Source of the DNA: Microbispora rosea
Lineage (GTDB): Bacteria > Actinomycetota > Actinomycetes > Streptosporangiales > Streptosporangiaceae
Assembly: GCF_900156315.1 (NCBI RefSeq)
Contig: NZ_FTNI01000031.1
Coordinates: forward strand, 54,058 to 118,057
Reading direction: 5' to 3'
DNA: 64,000 nucleotides
This document shows, one piece after another, positions 7,729-16,116 of the stretch (positions are counted from its first letter, which is position 1; every line of letters starts with the position of its first letter). The notes under the pieces are model-generated. The model saw only the letters and a program-made list of their open reading frames with translations, was not told where the DNA came from and did no database searches. Position numbers and translations under genes: made by a program.

Positions 7729-7740
7729 GAATGACGATAG
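7689..7740. promoter_or_regulatory. Array of CGATAG/CTATCG half-sites in the EamA/MocR divergent start region
   Basis: Half-sites are CTATCG at 7689-7694, CGATAG at 7704-7709 within the perfect palindrome ATAGCGCTAT (7706-7715), and CGATAG again at 7735-7740. The two CGATAG copies are 31 bp apart, three helical turns. MocR/PdxR-type regulators bind spaced direct repeats in the promoter they share with a divergent target. Here the sites flank and run into both start codons, so any promoter for either gene must lie inside the coding 5' end of the other, or the mRNAs are nearly leaderless. Confidence 0.5.
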
Positions 7741-9142
7741 CAGTATCGCCCGTCTCGCCGCGATGCTCCGGGAGGAGACGGAGCGGTCGCGGCCGGGCGA
7801 ACGGCTGCCGTCCAGCCGGGAGATCATGCGGCTCCACGGCGTGGGCCCGGTGACGGTCTCGCGGGCGATCGCCCAGCTCGCGGCGGAGGGCCGGGTCGTC
7901 ACCCGTCCCGGCTCGGGCGTGTTCGTGGCCCCGGCCCGGCGGCCGGTCGCCGAGACACCCGACCTGTCGTGGCAGACCGTGGCCCTGGGGGACCGGGTGG
8001 TGGACGACTCGGCGACGGCGAGCCTGCTGGCCCAGCCCCCCGACGGCGTCGTGCCGCTCACGGGCGGCTATCTCAACCCCGAACTGCGCCCGGTGAACGC
8101 GCTGGCCGCGGCGGCCGCGAGGGCCGTACGCCGGCCGGAGGCGTGGAGCATGCCCCCGCTGAACGGCCTGCCGGAGCTGCGCCGGTGGTTCGCCGCCGAG
8201 GTCGGCGGCGCGGTGACGCAGAACGACGTGCTCGTGGTGAGCGGCGGCCAGTCGGCGCTCACCCTCGCGTTCCGCGCGCTGGCGGCGCCCGGCTCGCCGA
8301 TCCTCGTCGAGACCCCCACCTATCCGGGGGCGCTCGCGGCGGCCAAGGCGGCCGGGCTGCGGGCGAGCGCGGTGCCGCTCGACCGGGACGGCGTGCGGCC
8401 CGACCTGCTGGCGGAGGCCTTCGCGATGACGGGGGCGCGGGTGTTCTACTGCCAGCCGACGCTGCAGAACCCCACGGGGGCGACGCTGACCCGCGAGCGC
8501 AGGGAGCAGGTGCTCGCGGTGGCCCGGGCTGCGGGGGCGTTCGTGATCGAGGACGACTACGCGCGATATCTGACGACGGGACCCGTCCCGCCGCCCATGG
8601 TGACCATGGACACCCACGGCACAGTGGTCCACATCCTGTCGCTTAGCAAGATCACGTCACCCAGCCTGCGGGTGGCGGGCCTGACCGCGCGGGGCCCGGC
8701 CGCGCACCGGCTGCGCGCCTGCCAGGTGGTGGAGTCGTTCTTCGTCGCCCGGCCCCTGCAGGAGACGGCCGCCGAGTTCGTGGGCTCCACCGCCTGGCGG
8801 CGTCACCTCGGGACGGTCCGGCAGGAGCTCGGCGTGCGGCAGGCCACGCTGCTGGCGGGGCTCGCCCGCCACGCGCCCGCCGCCGAGGTGCACCTGGTGC
8901 CGTCCGGCGGCCTGCACGTCTGGGTGCGGCTGCCGTCCGGCGCCGACGAGGCGGAGGTGGTCGAGGCGGCGCAGGCCCAGGGCGTGCTGGTGAGCCCGGG
9001 GCGCATCTACTACCCCTCCGAGCCCCCGGGACCGCGGCTGCGGCTCACCCACACGGCCGCGACCGGCCTGGCCGAGCTGGAAGAGGGGATCCGCCGCCTC
9101 GCCCCGGCTCTGTCCCATCAGCCACACGAGTCCCACCAGTGA
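7727..9142 (+). CDS. MocR-type regulator: GntR winged helix fused to a PLP aminotransferase-like domain
   Basis: A 471-residue fusion. The GntR winged helix covers residues 1-75 (LPSSREIMRLHGVGPVTVSRAIAQLAAEGRVVTRPGSGVFV). A class I/II aminotransferase fold follows from about 110 to the end. The PLP Lys is in LSLSKITSPSLRVAG, and the preceding Asp/Tyr pair is visible in VIEDDYARYL. In this family the aminotransferase domain senses PLP or an amino compound instead of catalysing. It is divergent from the EamA exporter with overlapping start codons. The first four codons may not be used; there is no SD, and leaderless translation is possible. It ends 65 bp before the HNH nuclease gene. Confidence 0.92.
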   Translation: MNDDSSIARLAAMLREETERSRPGERLPSSREIMRLHGVGPVTVSRAIAQLAAEGRVVTRPGSGVFVAPARRPVAETPDLSWQTVALGDRVVDDSATASLLAQPPDGVVPLTGGYLNPELRPVNALAAAAARAVRRPEAWSMPPLNGLPELRRWFAAEVGGAVTQNDVLVVSGGQSALTLAFRALAAPGSPILVETPTYPGALAAAKAAGLRASAVPLDRDGVRPDLLAEAFAMTGARVFYCQPTLQNPTGATLTRERREQVLAVARAAGAFVIEDDYARYLTTGPVPPPMVTMDTHGTVVHILSLSKITSPSLRVAGLTARGPAAHRLRACQVVESFFVARPLQETAAEFVGSTAWRRHLGTVRQELGVRQATLLAGLARHAPAAEVHLVPSGGLHVWVRLPSGADEAEVVEAAQAQGVLVSPGRIYYPSEPPGPRLRLTHTAATGLAELEEGIRRLAPALSHQPHESHQ

Positions 9143-9206
9143 ACCTTTGCCCCGGTTGAACCGTCTCTTCTCTGTCGCCCTTCAACCCCCTCACAGAGGA
9201 GACACC

Positions 9207-9977
9207 GTGCGCGTCCGCTCTCTGTTGACCGCGTTATGCGCCGTGCTCGCGTCAGCCGGCCTGCTCGTCGTCCCGTTCGCCGCCGAGGCCGCCTCCGCCG
9301 GGACAGCCTCCGTGTCGGCGGGCTGCTACCGCCAGGTCGGTGACCACTGGGAGTGCGTCACGCCCGGCGCGTTCTGCCCGGCGGCGGCCCATGGCAGGAA
9401 CGGAACCTCGCAGAGCGGCGCCTCCTACCGATGCGTGCAGGACGGCTCCTACTGGAGGTGGAAGCCGGCCGGCTCCTCCGGCGGCACGACGCCGAAACCG
9501 ACGCCGAAGCCGACGGCCAAGCCGACCCCGAAGCCGTCGCATCAGAAGTGCTCCCAGAAGTACCTGCCGCTGCCGGACCCGAAGTGCCAGCCGGGGACGC
9601 GCAACCCCGCCGTCACCCAGAAGACGATCAAGTCGACGATCTGCACCCCCGGCTACAGCAGGAAGGTCGCGCCGCCGGCGAGCTACGCCGGCGCCCTGCG
9701 CCTCACGCAGATCGCCCAGTACGGCTACGCGGACAGGAAGCCGTCGCACTACAAGGAGGACCACCTCATCCCGCTGTCCCTGGGCGGTTCGCCCAAGAGC
9801 GCGAAGAACCTATGGCCTCAGCCGGTTCTTGCGGGCAAGGGCAGGACCCCGGCCGCCAAGGACGCGGTCGAGCTCACGCTGTGGAGGGCCGTGTGCCACG
9901 GCGAGGTGCCGCTCGCCAAGGCGCAGCAGGCCATCGCCAAGAACTGGCGGACCGCGGTGCGGCAGCTCGGTCTCTAG
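9207..9977 (+). CDS. Secreted HNH-type nuclease with a Pro/Lys linker
   Basis: A 256-residue secreted protein. Residues 1-28 are a Sec signal peptide (VRVRSLLTALCAVLASAGLLVV...AEA). A small Cys-containing domain with a C-Y-R...C pattern (about 35-90) follows, then a Thr/Pro/Lys linker (about 95-115) and a C-terminal HNH-like domain. The nuclease motif is YKEDHLIPLSLGGSPKSAKNLWPQ, with the EDH pair and the downstream Asn. GTG 9207 is chosen for its GAGGA 5-10 nt upstream; the longer frame from 9147 would bury the signal peptide. Extracellular HNH nucleases serve nutrient scavenging or act as toxins; no immunity gene is visible next to it. Confidence 0.8.
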   Translation: MRVRSLLTALCAVLASAGLLVVPFAAEAASAGTASVSAGCYRQVGDHWECVTPGAFCPAAAHGRNGTSQSGASYRCVQDGSYWRWKPAGSSGGTTPKPTPKPTAKPTPKPSHQKCSQKYLPLPDPKCQPGTRNPAVTQKTIKSTICTPGYSRKVAPPASYAGALRLTQIAQYGYADRKPSHYKEDHLIPLSLGGSPKSAKNLWPQPVLAGKGRTPAAKDAVELTLWRAVCHGEVPLAKAQQAIAKNWRTAVRQLGL

Positions 9978-9987
9978 ACCCCCGGGG

Positions 9988-10095
9988 TCATCGGCGTCCC
10001 TCCCGCCGACGCCCCTCCCGCCGGTGCTCCTCCGACAGGCGCTCGCGACGCTCCTTGTTCCGCAGTGCGAGATAGGCCAGGTAGCTGACGCGCAT
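9988..10095 (-). CDS. Possible 35-residue Arg/Glu-rich small protein
   Basis: An ATG at 10093-10095 follows GGGGAGGA with 6 nt spacing. It opens a 35-codon frame: a short hydrophobic start (MRVSYLAYLALRNK), then an almost purely charged Arg/Glu tail, ending in TGA at 9988-9990. It is convergent with the nuclease gene and divergent from the CGNR regulator. The RBS is as good as any in the window, which is the main argument for it. The Arg-rich tail could also be chance in GC-rich DNA. Confidence 0.35.
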   Translation of the reverse strand: MRVSYLAYLALRNKERRERLSEEHRREGRRREGRR

Positions 10096-10197
10096 GGGAT
10101 CCTCCCCGGAATAGCAAACACCAGTGAAACGCTTGCGGTGGTGTTGTTATTTCACGACCTCCGACTGTCGTACAGTGGTCACGAGGGGTGATCGATC

Positions 10198-10743
10198 ATG
10201 ACGGGCCCGGCGGAGCTGCTCCGCGACTTCGTGAACACCTACGACGTCGAGGGAGACGCCGACGAGCTGGCCTCGCCGGCCGAGCTGTCTGTCTGGCTGC
10301 GCGAACGAGGGCTGATCGGCGACGACGACCGCGCCGCCGACGAGGACCTCGCGACGGCGACCCAGCTGCGCGAAGGACTGCGGGCCGCGCTGCGCGGCAA
10401 CCACGACGGGGGTCCGTACGAGGTTCCGGAGGGACTGGACGCGGCCCTGGCGGGACTGCCGGTGCACGTGACGCTTACGGCGGGGACGCCGGCGCTCGAG
10501 CCCGTGGGGTCCGGAGTGGCGGGCGGGCTCGCGCGGCTGGCCGCGCTGATCCCGGCCGCCCACGCCGACGGCACCTGGGCACGGCTGAAGGTCTGCGCCG
10601 AGAGCACCTGTCAATGGGCGTTCATCGACTCCTCGAAAAACCGGTCTCGCTCCTGGTGCTCTATGCGCGTCTGCGGAAACCGCACAAAAACCCGGGCATA
10701 TCGGGCACGACGCCAGGCGGAAGGTACGCCGAGGCCCTCCTGA
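10198..10743 (+). CDS. CGNR zinc-finger transcriptional regulator (ABATE domain)
   Basis: A 181-residue protein. Residues 1-120 form the helical ABATE (stress-response) domain. The C-terminus carries the CGNR treble-clef finger: CAESTCQWAFIDSSKN...WCSMRVCGNRTKTRAYRARR, with four Cys and the signature CGNR. The family is predicted to bind DNA and regulate stress or catabolic genes. ATG 10198 follows GAGGGGTG. It probably starts a two-gene unit with the acetyltransferase that begins 38 bp downstream. A TACAGT box at 10171-10176 may be the -10 element. Confidence 0.9.
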   Translation: MTGPAELLRDFVNTYDVEGDADELASPAELSVWLRERGLIGDDDRAADEDLATATQLREGLRAALRGNHDGGPYEVPEGLDAALAGLPVHVTLTAGTPALEPVGSGVAGGLARLAALIPAAHADGTWARLKVCAESTCQWAFIDSSKNRSRSWCSMRVCGNRTKTRAYRARRQAEGTPRPS

Positions 10744-10781
10744 CCAGTACGGTGTTACACGCTAAGAAAGGAGCCCGCCGA

Positions 10782-11384
10782 ATGGGTGTTAGAGCTGCCC
10801 GCCTCGAAGACGTCGACGCGGTGACCAGCACCCAGATCCGGGCGTGGAAGGCGGTTTATCGCGACTTCCTGCCACCGATCCCGTTGGAGCAGATGACGGG
10901 GCCGGCGGCGGAGAAGATGTGGCGCCGCCAGTGGGAGGAGGCGATCCTCTCGCCGCCCACGCCCCGCCACCGTCTGCTCGTCGCCGTCGAGCGGGTGGTG
11001 CCCGACACCGACGCGTTCACCGCGCTCGGCCCCGGCGGCATCCTGGCGACCGCGGCGCAGCGTGCCTCCGACCGGGTCGTGGGGCTGGCGTCGCACGGAC
11101 CCGCCGAGGACCCCGACCTGCACCCGGCCACGACGGCCGAGTTGATGACGTTGCTCGTCGATCCCAACCACATCAGGCGCGGACACGGCAGCAGGCTGCT
11201 CAACGCGACAGTCGACCACCTGCGCGAGGACGGCTACAACACGGTCGTCACCTGGGTCTTCGCCGACAACCACCCGATGATCGGCTTCCTGGAGTCGGCA
11301 GGCTGGGGCGAGGACGAGGCCGAGCGCGTTCTCGACATGGGCCGCCCGATCAGGATGATCCGCCTCACCACCGACATCAGCTGA
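10782..11384 (+). CDS. GNAT-family N-acetyltransferase
   Basis: A 200-residue acetyltransferase. The acetyl-CoA binding motif A is LLVDPNHIRRGHGSRLLNATVDHL (R/QxxGxG/A = RRGHGS), followed by the motif B region NHPMIGFLESAGW. ATG 10782 has an excellent AAGAAAGGAG 8 nt upstream; the overlapping frame from 10188 is not used. The substrate is unknown. It probably shares a transcript with the CGNR regulator. Confidence 0.88.
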   Translation: MGVRAARLEDVDAVTSTQIRAWKAVYRDFLPPIPLEQMTGPAAEKMWRRQWEEAILSPPTPRHRLLVAVERVVPDTDAFTALGPGGILATAAQRASDRVVGLASHGPAEDPDLHPATTAELMTLLVDPNHIRRGHGSRLLNATVDHLREDGYNTVVTWVFADNHPMIGFLESAGWGEDEAERVLDMGRPIRMIRLTTDIS

Positions 11385-11527
11385 CTCACGTCCTTCTCCT
11401 GCCCGTCCGTACGGCTTCCGCCCCCGGCGGCGTCGCCTCCGCCAACCCCGCTGTCACGAGAAGATGGGGGATTGGCCAAACTAGGTACGCCTTCACCGGC
11501 TACGCACAGGTAGGAAAAGGGAGTCAC

Positions 11528-12400
11528 GTGGCCACCCCAGCTCATTGGTTAGCGGGCGCACGCCCCCGTACGCTGCCCGCCGCCGTCGTCCCGGTCGCCG
11601 TCGGCACCGGAGCCGCCTTCGCGGAGGACGGCGCGAACTGGTGGCGCGCGCTGCTCGCGCTGTTCGTCGCGCTGGCGCTGCAGGTCGGAGTCAACTACGC
11701 CAACGACTACAGCGACGGCATCAAGGGCACCGACAAGGACCGCGTGGGGCCCCTGCGGCTCGTCGGCTCGGGCGTCGCGGCCCCGAAACAGGTGCTCGCC
11801 GCCGCTCTCGGCTGCTTTCTCGCCGCCGCGGTCGCCGGGCTCGTCCTGGTGGTGGCGACCCAGGCGTGGTGGCTGCTGCTCGTCGGCCTCGCCTCCATCC
11901 TCGCGGCCTGGTTCTACACCGGAGGCTCCCGCCCGTACGGCTACCGCGCGCTCGGGGAGATCTCGGTCTTCGTGTTCTTCGGCATCGTGGCCGTCGCCGG
12001 GACGACGTACGTCCAGGTGGACCGGCTGACCTGGCTCTCGCTGGCCGCCGCCGTGCCCGTGGGGCTGCTCGCCTGCGCGCTCCTCATGGTGAACAACCTC
12101 CGCGACATCGTGACCGACGGCCCCTCCGGCAAGCGCACGCTCGCCGTCGTGCTGGGTGACAGCCGCACGCGCCTGGCCTATTCGGCGACCCTGGTGCTGC
12201 CCTTCGTGTTCGCACTCGCCCTGGTGCCCGTGCGGCCCTTCGCCGCGCTGACCGTGCTGGCGCTCCCCCTCGTGGTGAGCCCGATCAGAACGGTCCGTTC
12301 GGGGGCGACCGGTCCCGCGCTCATCGCGACGCTCCAGCAGACCGGCCGCCTGCAACTCGTCTTCGGCGCCCTGTTCACCCTCGGCCTGGCCCTGTTCTGA
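11528..12400 (+). CDS. menA: 1,4-dihydroxy-2-naphthoate polyprenyltransferase
   Basis: A 290-residue UbiA-family membrane protein with about eight or nine helices. It transfers the polyprenyl chain to 1,4-dihydroxy-2-naphthoate to form demethylmenaquinone in the inner membrane. The first Asp-rich motif is NYANDYSDGIKGTD, with the family-typical LRLVGSG just after; the second is NNLRDIVTDGPSGKRTLAV. GTG at 11528 follows AAAAGGGAG with proper spacing. No other men genes are in the window. The 143 bp upstream contain no gene; a TTGGCC...TAGGTA pair there could be a promoter. Confidence 0.92.
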   Translation: MATPAHWLAGARPRTLPAAVVPVAVGTGAAFAEDGANWWRALLALFVALALQVGVNYANDYSDGIKGTDKDRVGPLRLVGSGVAAPKQVLAAALGCFLAAAVAGLVLVVATQAWWLLLVGLASILAAWFYTGGSRPYGYRALGEISVFVFFGIVAVAGTTYVQVDRLTWLSLAAAVPVGLLACALLMVNNLRDIVTDGPSGKRTLAVVLGDSRTRLAYSATLVLPFVFALALVPVRPFAALTVLALPLVVSPIRTVRSGATGPALIATLQQTGRLQLVFGALFTLGLALF

Positions 12401-12417
12401 CCACGTCCGGATCCCGG

Positions 12418-13263
12418 ATGGACCACGTGTGGACCTGGAACCGGCACCTGCCACTGCGGTGGCTGCTGGTCGACGAGTACACGGGCAACCCAGGCGACCC
12501 GGACGTCGCGATGGGGGTCTGCGCCGACATCGACGGATTGTTCGTCGCACCAGAGCCGCTGCCGGAGCCGGAGCGCTTCACGCTGCTCGGCTGCGACCCG
12601 GCCGGTCCCCTGCGGGAGGCCCTGGACGCGGCGCCGGCTCCTCACGGCGGACCCGGTGGGGCCTGGCTGCCGACCGTCATGCTCGATCCGGTGCACGATC
12701 CGCAGCGGCCCCCCGCCGCGCGGTTGTCAGCACTACGACATTGGCTGCTCCTGCTCGGAGGAGCTGTTCGACGTGGAGGGGGGGCTGAGGCGGCGGTCCG
12801 CCAGGAAGCGGTGCCTTCAGGCGACGGTCCATGCCGTGGACGCCACCGGCCACGCCGCATGGACCGACCCGTCGTCACCGGAGCGACCCCCTCCCGGCTG
12901 GACAGCAGGCTCCTCGACATCACGCTCGACGGCGGTTTCGAGAAGCCGTTCCCCGACGGCGCTCACGAGATCTACGACCTCTGGCACGCGGGGCGGCCCT
13001 CCCGGCGCAACCTCTGGGCTCGGTACGACCGCGGCCTGCGGCACGAGTGGGCCGGCGCGGCACTGTGGCATCATGCCGAGGGTCAGCCGGATCGGCCGCC
13101 GGGCCGCACCTATCACCTCGACGGCCGGTTCGTCACCGGCATCGAGGGCTTCCCCGGCTACGACCGGCCCGCGTACGACCTGCGCTCCTGGGGCCCGGCC
13201 ACCACCCTGGACGATCTGCTCGGCATGTTCGCCGAGGTGGACGTCACCGTCGAGCCGCGCTGA
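12418..13263 (+). pseudogene. Barstar-like protein gene with two frame changes
   Basis: The frame from 12418 gives a family-like N-terminus (WLLVDEYTG...CADIDGLFV...LLGCDPAGPLREAL). It gives a family-like C-terminal half as well (LDITLDGGFEKPFPDGAHEIYDLW...RTYHLDGRFVTGIEGF). Between about 12715 and 12890 this frame turns into low-quality Arg/Gly sequence, while the next frame (codons starting at 12722) reads plausible protein with GCQHYDIGCSCSEELFDVEG. So homology appears to switch frame and return, implying two compensating indels. The barnase-inhibitor core after HLDGRFVT is also shortened. It may be a true pseudogene or two sequencing errors. Its family belongs to nuclease-immunity/barstar-related proteins; the link to the HNH nuclease 3 kb upstream is only suggestive. 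Confidence 0.5.
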
Positions 13264-13357
13264 CCTTCGCGGGGGGTGACGTTGCCGCCGGGTCTCGCCT
13301 GGGCTCACGGGGTCGGCATCGGTCGCGAAGCCTCCTGCGATCCGGTAGGGAGGTCGT

Positions 13358-13816
13358 ATGACCGTCGTAGGGTTACGGCCGGCGACACCGGCCGACAGCG
13401 AGTTCTGCTTCCGGCTGCACAAGGCCGCCCTGGGCGAGTACGTCGCGGCGATCTGGGGTTGGGACGAGCAGGACCAGCGGGGCCATCATGAGCGCGGGTT
13501 CGATCCCGGCGGCACGCGGATCGTCACCGTCGAGGGCGTCGATGCCGGCATGTTGAGCGTCGACTATCGTCCCACCGAGATCTACCTGGGCCGTATCGAG
13601 ATCGACCCCGCCTATCAGGGGCGCGGCATCGGCACCCGCCTCATCACCGCGCTGCTGGACGAGGCGCATCGGCGGGGTCAGGACCTGCTCCTGGACGTGC
13701 TGACGGTCAACCACCGCGCCCACGCCCTCTATCGGCGGCTGGGCCTGAAGGACGTCGCACGTCACGGCGACGGCGACATCAAGATCAGAATGCGCTCCAC
13801 CCCGCCGCCGCGGTGA
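13358..13816 (+). CDS. GNAT-family N-acetyltransferase
   Basis: A 152-residue acetyltransferase with motif A IEIDPAYQGRGIGTRLITALLDEA (QGRGIG) and motif B VNHRAHALYRRLGL. It has the N-terminal LRPATPADSEFCFRLHKAALGEYVAAIWGWDEQ, seen in small stand-alone GNAT proteins. ATG at 13358 is preceded by GTAGGGAGG. The substrate is unknown. It converges on dapB, with a strong hairpin between them. Confidence 0.88.
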   Translation: MTVVGLRPATPADSEFCFRLHKAALGEYVAAIWGWDEQDQRGHHERGFDPGGTRIVTVEGVDAGMLSVDYRPTEIYLGRIEIDPAYQGRGIGTRLITALLDEAHRRGQDLLLDVLTVNHRAHALYRRLGLKDVARHGDGDIKIRMRSTPPPR

Positions 13817-13852
13817 CCCGGGCGTACGCGGGGCGGCGCGAGGTGGCGAGAG

Positions 13853-13895
13853 GCCGCCCGGCCCTGTCGTGCATCGACGGATAAAGCCGGGCGGC
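13853..13895. terminator. Hairpin between convergent GNAT and dapB genes
   Basis: GCCGCCCGGC (13853-13862) pairs perfectly with GCCGGGCGGC (13886-13895) across a 23-nt loop. It lies between two convergent 3' ends, so it can stop transcription from both sides. No T-tract follows, as is common in high-GC actinobacteria. Confidence 0.6.
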
Positions 13896-13899
13896 GCGA

Positions 13900-14640
13900 C
13901 TACTGCAGGTCGAGAAGGCGCTCCAGGCCCACGGTGAGGCCGTCGAGCTCCTGGACACGGCGAACGCCCAGCAGGACGCCCGGCGTGAACGACGCCCGGT
14001 TCATCGTGTCGTGCCGGATCGTGAGGGTCTCCCCCTCACCGCCCAGGATGACCTCCTGGTGGGCGATCAGCCCGGCGAGCCGTACGGCGTGCACGTGGAC
14101 GCCGTCGACGTCCGCGCCCCTGGCGCCGTCGATCGCGGTGGTGGTCGCGTCGGGAGAGGGGCCGAGCCCCGCCTCGCGCCGCGCCCGGGCCACCAGCTCC
14201 GCCGTACGGCGGGCGGTGCCCGAGGGGGCGTCGGCCTTGTGCGGGTGGTGCAGTTCGACGATCTCGACAGACTCGAAGTGCTTGGCCGCCTGCGCGGCGA
14301 AGTGCATCATCAGCACGGCCGCGATGCCGAAGTTGGGGGCGATGAGCGAGTTCGTGCCGGGGTTGGCGGCCAGCCAGCCTCGCAGGGTCTCCAGTCGTCC
14401 GGCGTCGAAACCGGTCGTGCCCACGACCGTGTGGATGCCGTGGGAGATGCACCACTCGAGGTTGCCCATCACGACGTCGGGGTGGGTGAAGTCCACCACC
14501 ACCTCGGCGCCGGTCAGCGCGTCGAGCGGATCGTCCTTGTCGACCTCCGCCACGAGCTCCAGGTCATCGGCCGCCGCGACGGCCTTGCACACTTCCACAC
14601 CCACGCGCCCGCGGGCGCCCAGAACACCGACCTTAATCAC
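13900..14640 (-). CDS. dapB: 4-hydroxy-tetrahydrodipicolinate reductase
   Basis: A 246-residue cytosolic enzyme of the diaminopimelate/lysine pathway. It reduces 4-hydroxy-tetrahydrodipicolinate with NAD(P)H. The N-terminal Rossmann motif is VGVLGARGRVGVEV. GTTGF precedes the linker, and the substrate signature is ELHHPHKADAPSGTA, with the catalytic His-His and Lys. The length is usual for actinobacterial DapB. The start is GTG at 14640. It is the last gene of the minus-strand core block, downstream of the M16 peptidase but separated from it by a hairpin, so it probably has its own promoter in 14641-14755. Confidence 0.96.
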   Translation of the reverse strand: MIKVGVLGARGRVGVEVCKAVAAADDLELVAEVDKDDPLDALTGAEVVVDFTHPDVVMGNLEWCISHGIHTVVGTTGFDAGRLETLRGWLAANPGTNSLIAPNFGIAAVLMMHFAAQAAKHFESVEIVELHHPHKADAPSGTARRTAELVARARREAGLGPSPDATTTAIDGARGADVDGVHVHAVRLAGLIAHQEVILGGEGETLTIRHDTMNRASFTPGVLLGVRRVQELDGLTVGLERLLDLQ

Positions 14641-14755
14641 GCGCCCAAGGCTATACGTGACGGCGGGAGGCGGGACGGCGAGGAGCGGTCCGACGCGGCC
14701 GATTCCCGTGCGGCGGGAGGCGCCGCCCCGGGCGAGAGCCGTAGGGGATGAAACG

Positions 14756-14796
14756 ACGAGGCCGCGCCGTGCGGAAGGGCACCGGCGCGGCCTCGT
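14756..14796 (-). terminator. Strong 14-bp hairpin downstream of the M16 peptidase gene
   Basis: ACGAGGCCGCGCCG (14756-14769) and CGGCGCGGCCTCGT (14783-14796) are perfect inverted repeats around a 13-nt loop. They begin 10 bp after the M16 stop codon on the minus strand, followed by TTT. It should terminate the rpsO-pnp-M16 transcript before dapB. Confidence 0.75.
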
Positions 14797-14805
14797 ACGG
14801 CACGG

Positions 14806-16116
14806 TCAGGCGATGGCGGAGCCGAAGTCCTTGTCGGAGTAGGGCCCGATCACGGCGAGAGTCAGCGGCCGGTTGAGGATGTCCTCCGCGACCGCGGCGA
14901 TCTCCTCGGGGGTGACCGCCTCGATCCGCCCGAGCACTTCGTCGACCGTCATGAGCCGCTCGTACACGAGCTCGCTCTTGCCGATCCTGGACATGCGCGA
15001 GCCGGTGTCCTCAAGGCCGAGAACCAGCCCGCCGCGCATCTGGCCCTTGCCACGGGCGATCTCGTCGGGGGTGATCCCCTCGGCCACGACCCTGGCCACC
15101 TCGTCACGGCAGATCTTCAGCACGTCGTCCACCTTCGAGGGCAGGCAGCCCACGTAGATGCCGAACTGGCCGGTGTCGGCGTACTGCGAGGTGTAGCTGT
15201 AGGCGCTGTAGGCCAGGCCGCGCTTCTCCCGGATCTCCTGGAACAGGCGCGACGACATGCCGCCGCCGAGCGCCGCGTTCAGGACGCCGAGGGCGAAGCG
15301 CCGGTCGTCGTTGCGGTCGAAGGCGGTCATGCCGAGGACCAGGTTGGCCTGCTCGGTGGGCCGGTCGACCACGCGGACGCCGGTCCTGACGTCCACGCCG
15401 GGGCCCCCGATGCGCGGGAGCGCGGGCGCGGCGGAGCCGCCCAGCGCGCCCGCCCGCTCGTACGCCGCCGCGACCAGCGCGACCACCCGCTCGTGGTCCA
15501 CGTTGCCCGCCACCGACACGACCGTGCGCGGCGGGACGTAGAACCGCTGGTAGTACTCGCGGATGCGGTCACGGGTGAGCGCGTTGATCGAGTCCTCGTT
15601 GCCGAGGATCGGGCGGCCGATCGGCGTGTCGCCGTACAGCTCCGCGGAGAACTGCTCGTGCACCACGTCGGAGGGGTCGTCGTCGTGCATGGCGATCTCC
15701 TCCAGGATCACGCCGCGCTCCGACTCCACGTCCTCCTCGGTGATCAGCGAAGAGGTCACCACGTCGGCGAGCACGTCGATCGCCAGCGGCAGGTCCTCGT
15801 CGAGCACCCGGGCGTAGTAGCAGGTGTACTCCTTGGCGGTGAACGCGTTGATCTCACCGCCGATGCCCTCGATGGACGCCGAGATCTCCATGGCGTCGCG
15901 CGTGGGCGTGCCCTTGAAGAGCAGGTGCTCCAGGAAGTGGGTGGCCCCCATGTGCTCGGGGGCCTCGTCGCGTGAACCGATGCCCACCCACAGGCCGACC
16001 GCCACGCTGCGCACGGTCGGCATCGTCTCGGTCACGACCCGAAGGCCGCCGGGCAGGACGGTGCGGCGGATGACCCCCGCGCCGTCCTTGCCCGGGAACA
16101 GTGTCTCGGTCGTCAC
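14806..16116 (-). CDS. M16-family zinc metallopeptidase (processing-peptidase-like)
   Basis: A 436-residue peptidase of the insulinase/mitochondrial-processing-peptidase family. The inverted zinc motif HFLEH is at residues 60-64 (HMGATHFLEHLLFKGT) and the third ligand Glu is near 140 (ERGVILEEIAMHDDDP). The second, inactive half-domain follows. The GTG start overlaps the pnp stop by 4 nt (GTGA, 16113-16116), so translation is coupled. This pnp-M16-dapB order is conserved in actinobacteria. The physiological substrate is unclear; related proteins degrade peptides in the cytosol. Confidence 0.94.
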   Translation of the reverse strand: MTTETLFPGKDGAGVIRRTVLPGGLRVVTETMPTVRSVAVGLWVGIGSRDEAPEHMGATHFLEHLLFKGTPTRDAMEISASIEGIGGEINAFTAKEYTCYYARVLDEDLPLAIDVLADVVTSSLITEEDVESERGVILEEIAMHDDDPSDVVHEQFSAELYGDTPIGRPILGNEDSINALTRDRIREYYQRFYVPPRTVVSVAGNVDHERVVALVAAAYERAGALGGSAAPALPRIGGPGVDVRTGVRVVDRPTEQANLVLGMTAFDRNDDRRFALGVLNAALGGGMSSRLFQEIREKRGLAYSAYSYTSQYADTGQFGIYVGCLPSKVDDVLKICRDEVARVVAEGITPDEIARGKGQMRGGLVLGLEDTGSRMSRIGKSELVYERLMTVDEVLGRIEAVTPEEIAAVAEDILNRPLTLAVIGPYSDKDFGSAIA

